Source: Axinella damicornis
Lineage: Eukaryota > Porifera > Demospongiae > Axinellida > Axinellidae
Direction of reading: 5' to 3'
Length of the DNA: 64,000 nucleotides
NCBI GenBank assembly: GCA_963931865.1
Contig: OZ007518.1
Coordinates: forward strand, 1,789,136 to 1,853,135
Part shown: in pieces, positions 10,501-19,062 of the stretch
How the letters are laid out: the number at the start of each line of letters is the position of its first letter
How positions within the stretch are numbered: position 1 is the first letter of the stretch
Program-made: the position numbers and the translations under genes
The notes under the pieces: generated by a model
Database searches by the model: none
What the model was told of the DNA's origin: nothing
The model's input: the letters and a program-made list of their open reading frames with translations, nothing else

Positions 10501-13500
10501 GGTGTCTTCGTGTAGCTTCTGGGAAATATATGTAACCGATCACTTTTACATCGTAAATGCGTATTTGTGTACGTATACATAATTATGTACCCTTAACATC
10601 GAGGGGCAACCACACTCCTGGTAGCCGTGTTGCAACCCCGGTTTCGACTCGCCGTAGCGTATTGCAATTCGTTCCAATTAACGCACATGCCACGTGGCAA
10701 CCACGCTCAGTCAATAGCGAGCAATGGCGACCAAAAAGAAGACAAGACATTATTACAGCATCGTAAATGCGTATCTGTATACGTATACATAATAATGTAC
10801 CCTTAACATCATGTGTACTCCGGCCTTCCATATTCACTTACTTGAAAACTGTGATATGAGCACTTGACCGTAATAGTTTGCCTCTGTGAGTTCAAACGAG
10901 GGGGAGGACTGGTTGCACATTTCACACCCTCGTGCATCTTCTTGGGTATAAAAGCACTCGGAGTAGATCCGACATGCTTCACAGCTCTGCACATGGATCG
11001 TTTGTGTGCAATGTGTATGCGTGAATACATGTTCTTAATAACCTCTTATAGGTATACTTGTAAGGCCAGATCAAATCAGATCTCTGTGAAAAAGGGTAGT
11101 GGCCATATTAGTTAACTAAGTATAAGGATTATAATAACAAGCCTGATTGCATTAGTTATGGGGGCCTCGCCCACTTGTACGTACTTGAAAAAAATTAATG
11201 GGACCGAGCAAATCTGTGTAACAATTTAAGACATTTAGTTGGTCTAGCCTGAGCATAGTCGTGTTCCCGGGGGTCTGGGAGTGAGACTAGCCTCAGTATG
11301 AATGGATTTGAGATGAGGTACATATCTCATGCACACGATAATTAACCACCCAGCTGGACTGGGTGTGCATCGTAAGTTGGGCCTAAAATGTGGGTGTATA
11401 GTGGGCAAGTGATTCACAAGCTCATGACACATAGCAAGAGGTCTCGGTACCAGAACCTTGCACGACTTTCTCTCGTGTGCGAGGGTCTGGTACCGAGACT
11501 ACATACCAAGCTGCTATTCAATGCAGACTGCAGGAGTCTACGGTCACTGCAGGTTTCATTTCTTGCAAGGACTGCGGCCCAAGCTCTAGCCATCAGCGTC
11601 ACTGCATCGTAGGTGCTGGCGGCCCGTGAGTGAGTAAGGAAGGTGGACAATTCTGCATTGGCGAGGGAGGGGAAGAGTTCCCTGGTCTTCAGCAGCAGCT
11701 GTGCTTGGAACTGGGAGGCTGATGAATCCTGCATGGAGATTTGTAATAACAGCAAGGTTGGTGACCAGGATGCTCATTTTTTGATATTGCACTTTAATTT
11801 TTAATTGCACTTTGACCTGTAAACTATAAGTAATACAACCTGCATGCCAGGTGCGAATTAGAAAGGTAATCTTGGAGCACCTGAAACATCTGAATCGGGT
11901 ACAAACGTCAACATCCCAATAGGGATTACTTACGTAGCTGTCCTCTTTTCACAGACAGACTGACACACAGACTGACACACAGACTGACACACAGAGATGC
12001 AAAGGCAATATGGTTTCCCCTGCTGTGCATGCACAGGTGGGGTATTTAGTATGTACTGGCTATGCAAGGCAACTTTGTAATGGCTGAGGGCAAGAAAATA
12101 TCAGCTACTTCTTATCATCGGTTTAATTGCTCCACCCCTCACGGAAGCGCACATAGTAGTCTTAGTAGTTCGCACATGACATTTACACATCAACGTGCAG
12201 GTGCCAACATATTAGCTTATTGATCGCTTACAGTATGCAAAAATGGACGGAGAAGGCATGGGGAATCTTAGCACTTGATCTGTTTTTGCATACTGTAAGC
12301 GATCAGAAACTGGAGGTGTAGAAGGCCTGGGAGCTAGGCTACAACAGACACTTTGTGGGGTATACGTATTCCACAAATACACCCAACCACTTCAAACTGG
12401 TAATAATAGTACTACTCATGTGACCCTCATCGAATCAGACGTCCCAGAATCGATCACATGACTGGGCATTAAATCGCTTATTGCACACTTTAGTGTGCAT
12501 TACATACACTTTTCAAAGATCAACGGCTGTTTCGGGTCAGTGAGATACCAGTTTGCAGTGCATTACAGGCTTTAGTGCACTCGGGCAATCTAGTTAACGG
12601 TCTCGGGCGGATACTACACTCGCCTTCGGCTCGTGCATTATCTCACCCTCGACCATTAACTAGATTGCCTGAGTGCACTAAAGCCCGTAATGCACTGCAA
12701 ACTAGTATTTAAATAGATAGTACATACTTCTCTTTTTACCAGAGGGGGTTGCTTGACTGGTCCTACGAAGACAGCAGAGTTGAGTATGCTGATCATGTCA
12801 GCCTCGGAGCAGTTGTCTCCCCCGTCCCTCCTCCACCAGTCAGGGTTGTAGTAGGAGGGAAGGATCCACACGTGGTCCTCTGTTGTCAGCTGGTAGTCCC
12901 GAGCCTACAGCAGTCAATACATCAACACATAATAGGACTAGGGGGTTTCCCAAGTCAACTAACTGCCATGGCAGCACAGGGTGCTCCTCCCACGGCAATG
13001 AAGCAGCATGGGCACCCCACACTGCCTCGTTCCTGAGCCACATGGGAGGAGCATCGAACGTTGCCCCATTCCCAGGCTGCGTGGGATGCACCTCCCATGC
13101 AGCCTGGGAACGAGGCAGTGCGGGATGAGGATGCTGGAGGCAGTATGGGATGCTCATCCCATGCAGCCTGGGAATGAGGCAGCGTGGGATGAGGATGCTC
13201 CTCCCATGCAGCCTGGGAATGAGGCAGCGTGGTCCTCCTATGCGGCCTGGGAACGGGGCAACGTCCATGCAGCCTGGGAACAAGCTCCCATGCAGCCTGG
13301 GAATGAGGCAGCGTGGGTTGCTCCTCCCATGCAGCCTGGGAACAAGGCAGTGCAGGATGAGGATGCTCCTCCAATGTAGCCTGGGAACGAGGCAGTGTGG
13401 GTTGCTCATCCCACGCAGCCTGGGAACGAGGCAGTGCAGGATGAGGATGCTCCTCCCATGCAGCCTGGGAACGAGGCAGTGTGAGATGAGGATGCTCCTC

Positions 13501-16500
13501 TCATGCAGCCTGGGAACGAGGCAGTGCGGGATGAGGATGCTCATCCCATGCAGCCTGGGAATGAGGCAGTGTGGGATGCTCATCCCATGCAGCCTGGGAA
13601 CGAGGCAGTGCGGGATGAGGATGCTCATCCCATGCAGCCTGGGAACGAGGCAGTGCAGGATGAGGATGCTCATTCCATGCAGCCTGGGAATGAGGTCAAC
13701 TACACATATCTCACCATGCAGAGAACGTTTCTTGCATCTGTGGGGCTAAAGATCCCCACAATAATCCTCAAATCAACCTCCTGCATCCGCTGCAGAGCAG
13801 CTTCAAGGCTTGCCGTGTCCGCAAAACTCTCTGAAACTGCTATCCTGAGCACTCCCATAGATGGTCTTCCCACATCTCTCTGGTATGTTTGCAGGAAGCC
13901 TTCGCCAGCCTGGTAATGGATGCACAGAGAAGGTTAGTAATTGGATGTCATAGTCATGAAGTGGTACAACAGGTCAATCACCAGGAATGTTATGATGGGC
14001 CAACTTGGACCACAACACTCTCTTTACCAGGGCTTCCCACTGTAGCCCTACTGCTCCCTCACATCACTGCTACATTTCATCTATGCCCTATACCCATTGA
14101 ATCCATTGCAGTGTTTCTTTTAGAAAATCGTTCGGGGGGGGGGGGGGGGGGGGGGGGGGGCAGAATCGTAGCGCGGCGAGGTAAGGGGGGGAGGCATGAA
14201 TAGCTTTGCATACATAACACTTCTTGGGTATCATTCAAGGGGGGGGGGGGGATGCCCCTCCCCCCCCCCCCCCCCCCCCCCCCCCCCAAAAATAAACCCT
14301 GCATTGTACAAGTTGCAAAAGACAGTAAGATCGTGCAGCTGCAAAGCTGTCTTCAAAGTGTGTTAATGTTTGCTTTTAAGTGCGTACATACATACATAGG
14401 TAGCACCTGCTAAGCTCAGGCTGAATCCTACATAGCCTCATTCCCAGGCTCTCAGAGAGCCTGGGAATGAGGCTATATGGACGTTGCCTACATGGTTGGT
14501 ATCAACCATAATTTAACCTCACCCTGGCGTAAAACCTGTCTTTGGATGCCAACAGACCGACTCTGTACCACTGAAACATGTCCAGTATCTTGGATCGGGC
14601 ATCATTGATGGCTGCATCAGACGGCAGACTTCTGTGGAAGTATTCCTGGCTATTGAGCGACACGTCCGTCACTGAATACGTTATCTGCAGGTGGAAAGAT
14701 GGAAGGAATTACAGGAAGTGAGAAGTGCATAAGGAAATTAATGGCTTCTGATGTGCTGTCTCCTGTAGAGTACCCTTACGGAAATAGTCATAAGATCTTA
14801 TAAGAATCTTATAAGAATCGTGTTTTCTTATAAGATTTGGCCATTTCTTATAAGATCAAAAATTCTTGTGACATCTCAATAAGATTTTTGGTTTCTTATA
14901 AGAATTCAAGTAAGATTCTTATAAGACTTCCAGCTTTCATATAAGACTTTTATGTGGCTGTCTGGAGTATAATGCACGTGCATTTTAGAAGGTCCATTGT
15001 AGGTAGCTAGCTACGAAATTCTGCTGAATTACAGCTACATGCAGTATAGCCAATTCATTACTTTTGCACAACCTGTGAAGCACTGCAAGTGGTGATACCA
15101 TCAGGAAGTGGTGCAAGTAGTGATGCACATCAGGAAGCCTTGCAATTAGCAGGTTGCGGTTGTAGCGCTTCGGTTACGCACAGCTGATGCAAAGCTACTT
15201 GACTTGTATAAGCATCTCACAGCTATATATAGCTCTTGCAGCACTTCATTATAAGTTCATACACTCACATCATGATGGCAAGTAATGCAGTAATTACTTT
15301 GGCTCCAACAGTCTGAGTACTGTACATGCAGCAGCTGCCCATTTCATTTGAAATTCCTTGTTGTGAAGTTTGCTTTAGAGTTGAGTCTAGCAAGTTGCAG
15401 TGGCAGTGAGTAGCTCTAGACTTCCTTTTAGTTTTCCTATATGGCTAGTTAGTATAGTTCTAACTGCTATTGACTCTCACTCAAGCTACAGCTGCAAATG
15501 TTTCAGAGGGCTGAGACTTGGTAAGTCCACACAAGCTAACCAGTGGCATTTGCATAGCTATACGTACATGTACATGTATAATGTTGTGCTAAGCTGTCTG
15601 CAGCCAATTCTGTGCCTTCATGATTCGTGAGCTTTTCTGATATCATGCAATTAAGCTAGCTAGCAAGGTCATAATTTTGGTTAGGCAGTTTAGCCTTATA
15701 GCTCTAGCTAGCTAGCTATTTATGATTTTAAGCGTGTATGAATGTGTTATGGAAGTGGGATGTTTGGGAGGTGGGACTAGACTCGACTAGTGACCTCTGA
15801 ACCTTGAACTGAGTGTGAAGGTCTCGTGCCCAGACCCCACCCCTCACGGGAAAGAGGGTCTGGCGACTATGTTCAGAAACCTCGGTCTTTGTTGAAAGGT
15901 CACACCTTTTAGGCAGGAATTTCAGACTTCCAACGCTCATTGAGAACTTAGAAAATTCAAATTTCTCTTGCAATTACGTATATCATTTCACGTGTAGGAC
16001 TTCCTGTTCTGTCCGGTTTCAGGTGGTTAGCTGAACTCTGAATATTAAATGAAGACCGAGAATGTTCCAGACGGTTATTCCGTAGGTTTCCCGCTGGGCA
16101 CGAGACTACTGTAGTGGACGCAATCAGTGTGCAGCAGCAGTGCTGAAGCGGACGCAATCGGGGAGCAGCAACTGAAGCTGACGCGAGCAGCTGAAGCGGA
16201 CACGATCAGGGAGCAGCAGCTGAAGCTGACGCGAGCAGCTGAAGCGGATACGATCAGGGAGCAGCAGCTGAAGCGTACGCGATTGGGGAGCAGCAGCTGA
16301 AGTGAAGCAGATGCAATCAGGGCCAGGGAGCAGCTATATACCTGGCGATGGACTGCTAATGGGCAAATTAGGAAGTAGCTGAGCGAGTGAAGCGAGCAAA
16401 GCTACTTGTATACATGTATCATGTACTAATGCAATTGAGCTTTCACTTCTTATAAGATACATATCTTATAAGATAAATACATCTGCAAGATTGTTTATTC

Positions 16501-18318
16501 TTATAAGAAACTTCCAAATCTTACAAGAATATATTTCTTACAAGAGATTTGGGACAGTTCCATAAGATTCTGGTAGGATTCTTATAAGATTCTTGCAGGA
16601 TTCTTATAAGATTCTTATAAGAATCTTATGGAACTGTCCCAAATCTCTTGTAAGAAACTATAATGAAGTAATGGGAAGTTCTTATAAGATTGTGCCATAT
16701 CTTATAAGATTCTTATAAGATTCTTATGACTATTTGCGTAAGGGTACTTATCCCGTGCACTATTTGCAGAAACGCTGGATTTAATTGGGCTGTGCTTATT
16801 GGTTTATAAACATATGCCATCACCATTACATACCGTAAGCTATCTGCTGGTGGAAAGATCAGAGTAGTTACAGGGTTCTGCCCAGGCCAACACGAGAAAT
16901 GGCAAAACAAATGAGGAATGGCTTCTGATGTGCTGTCTACTGTTAAATAGTAGAGTGAGCGGCGGTCAAGAAAAGCTGAGAGGGGTCGGGGTTGACCACC
17001 TCTGACCAGTGTGGGTGGAACCCTCCTCTGATAGCTATGGAATCCATCTACTAGAAGATGAAGTTCATAGCATCTCTCACCATGCAACTGCATGCCATTA
17101 CACATTACATCACCATGAATGCATCACATGATCTTTTGCCCTCCAGTTTCTATGGTGAAATATGGAATCCATCCACATGTACTAGAAGATGCAACTCACC
17201 AGTGGTACTTCACAGCACTTGGCCACAAGTGGAACAATCATTTCCGCAGTAGCTGGGCCAGCTGGCCCAATGACGCCGTGAATGGTAGTGTCGATGAAAT
17301 AGTCAACAGACTGAAAGACGGCCAAATATGGATCATCGTCCTGTATACAAAGATTACAGGATGTATTATTGCAAGATGGCCAAACCGTACCAAATATGGG
17401 TCATTGTCCAGTACATATTGTAAGGATGATCATCCTCAAATATGGGTCATCGTCCTGTATACAGGATGTATTATACTGCAAGATAGCCAAACCCATACCA
17501 AATTATGGGTCATTGTCCTGTATACAGGATGTATTAATGCAAGCTGATCAAACTACGTATATACCGAAGATGGATCATTGTCCTAGCTGTATACAGGATG
17601 GAAGATGATCAAATCATGGCCTCACTGTCCTGATTGCAGGATGTAATATTGCAAGATTGATCAAACCATACCAAATATGGGTCATCGTCCTGTAAGCTGG
17701 ATGTATTATTGCAAGATGGTCAAACTACGAATAGCAAAGATGGGTCATCGTCCTGTATACCGGATTACAGAGAAGACGATCAAGTCATGGATCAATGTCC
17801 TGATTGCATGATCAAACAATACCGTTATCGTCCTGTATATCATCATCCTGTATACAGGACGTATTATTGCAAGATGGTCAAACTATCCGAAGACCTACAT
17901 CTATCAGAACGATTTTACCTGTTTGGCAATTGGCTCTAATTTTAGTGGCTGGTGTGTGGTCATGCAATGTTGATACAGTGCATGTACTAACTGCCAAGTA
18001 GTTGCAGATTTAAAAATATGCAGCCCCTCATTATCAAGCTCTTCGAATTCCACACACATGGACAACAAGAGCCAAACTGTCAGGTGTCAATAACTGGCGG
18101 AGGGAACAAAGATCAAGCATACCTTGCCGGCAGCCACAGGCAGGAGATTCAGAGAGGTGTTCCCTAGGATACCAGCCCTGTTGACTCGTCCACTGCAAGC
18201 CTCGCAGCAGCGTACGCAAAGACGTCACATTCACCGAGAGAATCCACATCCACGGTGGTATCGTCCGTGCATGGGAAATACGACAGAAGAGTGATACCAT
18301 TAGAAGTGTCGAATTGTT
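4350..18318 (-). CDS. class C G-protein-coupled receptor, GABA-B-like (14 exons)
   Basis: Minus-strand exons: 18123-18318, 17200-17310, 14523-14684, 13715-13909, 12740-12904, 11507-11728, 10223-10349, 9350-9520, 9066-9213, 8165-8309, 7624-7731, 6527-6658, 5404-5739, 4350-4523. Every intron is GT-AG and every phase from exon 2 onward agrees. The ~800-residue product has an ANF-receptor/Venus-flytrap domain, then a ~60-residue linker with only five Cys, which is too short and Cys-poor for the NCD3G domain of glutamate-type receptors, then seven membrane segments and a charged coiled-coil tail. This is the GABA-B layout, so the predicted role is a plasma-membrane receptor for a small ligand that signals through G proteins. 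The signal peptide is missing, probably at or in the assembly gap, and exon 1 has a one-base frameshift near 18186. Family confidence is high; the ligand is unknown. Confidence 0.9.
4912..5385. repeat. tandem array of ~50-base palindromic units
   Basis: About nine to ten copies of a 45-54-base unit. Each contains TAGCCTCGTTCCCAGG, a short TGTGTTGG spacer and the opposite CCTGGGAACGAGGCTA, joined by CAGGTGTAT. So each unit is itself an inverted repeat of the GTTCCCAGGC MITE ends. It lies in the last large GPCR intron, ending about 20 bases from the splice donor at 5403. Long open frames across it are artefacts of the repeat. Confidence 0.92.
6130..6423. mobile_element. TIR element related to 7206-7502
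   Basis: It starts TATGGTACGTGTCTTTAAAA and ends with a degenerate inverted copy (ATCAATTTTAAAGATGCAAA). Its inside is rich in CTTCCGAA-type motifs, as in the element at 7206-7502. It sits within a GPCR intron and has no reading frame. Confidence 0.55.
6467..6507. repeat. short GTTCCCAGGC inverted repeat
   Basis: TTAGCCTCGTTCCCAGGCC, then ACGC, then GGCCTGGGAACGAGGCTA. It lies 20 bases below the donor of the 6527-6658 GPCR exon. Confidence 0.75.
6709..6766. repeat. 21-base inverted repeat with AT loop
   Basis: GTTTGACCAATGTCTGTCCA at the left and its exact reverse complement at the right enclose a TATATATA-rich loop. It could form a hairpin in the GPCR intron. Confidence 0.7.
7060..7135. 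mobile_element. GTTCCCAGGC-family MITE
   Basis: TAGCCTCGTTCCCAGGCTCC, then TCCCCAGC, a short centre, then AGCTGGGGAGGAGCCTGGGA. Near-perfect inverted repeat without coding potential. Confidence 0.75.
7206..7502. mobile_element. TIR element with TACGGTACGCGTC ends
   Basis: Terminal inverted repeats of about 30 bases: the left starts TATGGTACGCGTCTTTAAAA and the right is the reverse complement of TACGGTACGCGTCTTTAAAT. The inside holds many TTCGGAA/TTCCGAA motifs. It is non-autonomous, with no transposase. It is near the TM3 exon of the GPCR. Confidence 0.75.
8713..8776. repeat. perfect 64-base palindrome flanked by CTACTT
   Basis: 31-base arms that match exactly around a GT centre, beginning CAAGAGCGCATGATGACATC. 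CTACTT stands directly on both outer sides, as a 6-base target duplication would. The arms contain the ATGATGTCATCAT core also seen at 700-960. Confidence 0.8.
9902..10188. mobile_element. MITE with ~68-base terminal inverted repeats
   Basis: It begins ATGCTAGGTATCTCGGGCTA and ends in the reverse complement, with nearly identical arms of about 68 bases and a 150-base centre. Four or five related copies lie at 60155-61360. It ends 35 bases from the donor side of GPCR exon 10223-10349. No open frame. Confidence 0.85.
10551..10811. repeat. direct repeats around an interspersed repeat
   Basis: Two ~53-base direct copies (CATCGTAAATGCGTAT start, CCCTTAACATC end) at 10551-10605 and 10759-10811 bracket a 150-base segment. 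An inverted relative of that segment lies at 40910-41220. No gene. Confidence 0.6.
12220..12345. repeat. inverted repeat, CAGTATGCAAAAA arms
   Basis: GATCGCTTACAGTATGCAAA near 12223 is opposed by TTTTGCATACTGTAAGCGAT near 12285, followed by GAAGGCCTGGGAGCTAGGCT. It is a degraded GTTCCCAGGC-type element. Confidence 0.5.
12548..12707. repeat. inverted repeat with ~50-base arms
   Basis: Arms run from AGTTTGCAGTGCATTACAGG to the opposite copy at 12656-12707, enclosing about 55 bases of GC-rich sequence. It ends about 30 bases below the GPCR exon 12740-12904. Confidence 0.75.
13050..13695. repeat. minisatellite of ~46-base units in a GPCR intron
   Basis: About fourteen copies of a unit containing CAGCCTGGGAACGAGGCAGT and GGGATGAGGATGCTC, with length variants. 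The unit contains half of the GTTCCCAGGC element terminus. It fills most of the intron between GPCR exons 12740-12904 and 13715-13909. The long open frames on both strands across it are repeat artefacts. Confidence 0.92.
14132..14287. repeat. poly(G) and poly(C) runs
   Basis: A G run of nearly 30 bases at 14132-14160, a shorter G run at about 14240 and a C run of about 28 bases at 14260-14287. Opposed G and C runs would form a GC hairpin or quadruplexes. Confidence 0.85.
14432..14476. repeat. short GTTCCCAGGC-type inverted repeat
   Basis: ATAGCCTCATTCCCAGGCTC directly opposed to its inverted copy, with almost no loop. It is 50 bases below the GPCR exon 14523-14684. Confidence 0.7.
14770..16747. 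mobile_element. ~2-kb TIR element with TTCTTATAAG arrays
   Basis: The ends are GTACCCTTACGGAAATAGTC and the reverse complement of GTACCCTTACGCAAATAGTC, with inverted repeats of about 50 bases. Inside each end lie many copies of TTCTTATAAG (about 14790-14950 and 16440-16730), which look like subterminal binding-site arrays. I found no transposase frame, so it is probably non-autonomous. It occupies the intron between two Venus-flytrap exons. Confidence 0.75.
16130..16330. repeat. AGCAGCAGCTGAAGC minisatellite
   Basis: About five to six imperfect copies of a GGGAGCAGCAGCTGAAGC / ACGCGATCA unit, inside the 14770-16747 element. Confidence 0.75.
16835..16935 (-). pseudogene. relic of duplicated GPCR exon/intron edge
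   Basis: GGTGGAAAGATC and GGCTTCTGATGTGCTGTCT here repeat the sequence just upstream of exon 14523-14684 (14690-14752). The bases corresponding to the exon start are degraded (AGATAGCTTACGG in place of AGATAACGTATTC) and no open exon follows. This is probably the remnant of a local duplication now on the other side of the 2-kb element. Confidence 0.45.
17325..17890. repeat. minisatellite of ~65-75-base units
   Basis: About eight diverged copies of ATGGGTCATCGTCCTGTATA, CAGGATGTATTATTGCAAGA and TGGTCAAAC in tandem. It lies in the GPCR intron just upstream of exon 17200-17310. Confidence 0.85.
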
Positions 18319-18416
18319 CTTCACAGATTCAGTAGACGTTAGCCCGCTGAGCACTCCCAGGATCAAACAAACACTTCCAACAGATGAACATTTTCACTTT
18401 CAAAATGTATACCATC

Positions 18417-18616
18417 NNNNNNNNNNNNNNNNNNNNNNNNNNNNNNNNNNNNNNNNNNNNNNNNNNNNNNNNNNNNNNNNNNNNNNNNNNNNNNNNNNNN
18501 NNNNNNNNNNNNNNNNNNNNNNNNNNNNNNNNNNNNNNNNNNNNNNNNNNNNNNNNNNNNNNNNNNNNNNNNNNNNNNNNNNNNNNNNNNNNNNNNNNNN
18601 NNNNNNNNNNNNNNNN
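18417..18616. other. assembly gap (200 N)
   Basis: Exactly 200 unknown bases, probably a fixed-size scaffold gap. The GPCR start codon and signal peptide should be at or beyond this place. Peptides read across it have no meaning. Confidence 0.99.
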
Positions 18617-18722
18617 GTTGATCATCCAGTTGGCTCAGTTCGAACGCTCCGCGGCTAGTTGGGACTCTCAGATGATCTACACAACTTCGTCGGCGGTTTT
18701 TAAACTTATTTGCAGTTGGGCC

Positions 18723-18748
18723 ACCCCCCCCCCCCCCCCCCCCCCCCC
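18723..18748. repeat. poly(C) run
   Basis: About 26 consecutive C shortly after the assembly gap. Confidence 0.9.
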
Positions 18749-18867
18749 GCCACGTCCACTTGACATAAAGCACGTGATGAATAATACCAGGCCTTCCCCG
18801 TTTTTCGCCGCCCTTCCACATCGGTGTATTATTGTCAATGGAAACCGAAGAACAGAAAAAATGGGGT

Positions 18868-19022
18868 AGGCCTGGGAACGAGGCTAGTATATACATGCAC
18901 ATCATAATACATAGCCTCTTTCCCAGGCCTTCTCACCCCAGCATTTGTCACTTGCAGTATAACGCCCGCGTTAGTACTGCAAGCGACAAATGCTGGGGTG
19001 AGAAGGCCTGGGAATGAGGCTA
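18868..19022. mobile_element. GTTCCCAGGC-family MITE, long form
   Basis: From TAGCCTCTTTCCCAGGCCTT a ~50-base arm (including CACCCCAGCATTTGTC and CTTGCAGTA) is opposed by its inverted copy ending CTGGGAATGAGGCTA, with a ~15-base centre. A solo end lies at 18868-18885. It directly follows the stop codon of the Death-ankyrin gene, so it may be in its 3' UTR. Confidence 0.85.
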
Positions 19023-19062
19023 CATAATACATGCATGCAACCACTACAATTAATTGTTTTTT

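Larger units (their letters stand above)
10223..18318 (-). other. Venus-flytrap ligand-binding domain exons of the GPCR
   Basis: Recognisable blocks in order are DVFAYAAARLAVDE (start of lobe 1), HGVIGPAGPATAEMIVPL (the conserved small-residue loop), VPLITYSVTDVSL, FHRSLPSD, ILDMFQWYRVGLL, ILPSYYNPDWW with NCSEADM, then STYDAVTLMARAWAAVLA and PFWSILNLQQNG at the end of lobe 2. These are the hallmark stretches of family C extracellular domains, with spacing close to GABA-B subunits. Exon 10223-10349 starts in phase 0 and ends in phase 1, which joins exactly to the Cys linker exon 9350-9520. Confidence 0.88.

Noticed and set aside
12840..13749. Long open frames on both strands (up to 277 codons)
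   Set aside because: They run through the 46-base minisatellite and encode only its repetition. The real exons on the two sides end before the array.
17119..17939. Plus-strand frames across the 17-kb minisatellite
   Set aside because: The minus strand holds the true exon 17200-17310, and the remaining frame follows the repeat units.
18180..18192. Programmed ribosomal frameshifting in the GPCR
   Set aside because: There is no slippery heptamer or downstream pseudoknot that I can see, and similar one-base losses occur in the PAS gene. Sequencing error or mutation is simpler.
18314..18905. Open frames spanning the N stretch
   Set aside because: They contain 67 unknown residues from the assembly gap; only the minus-strand exon ending at 18123 is supported.
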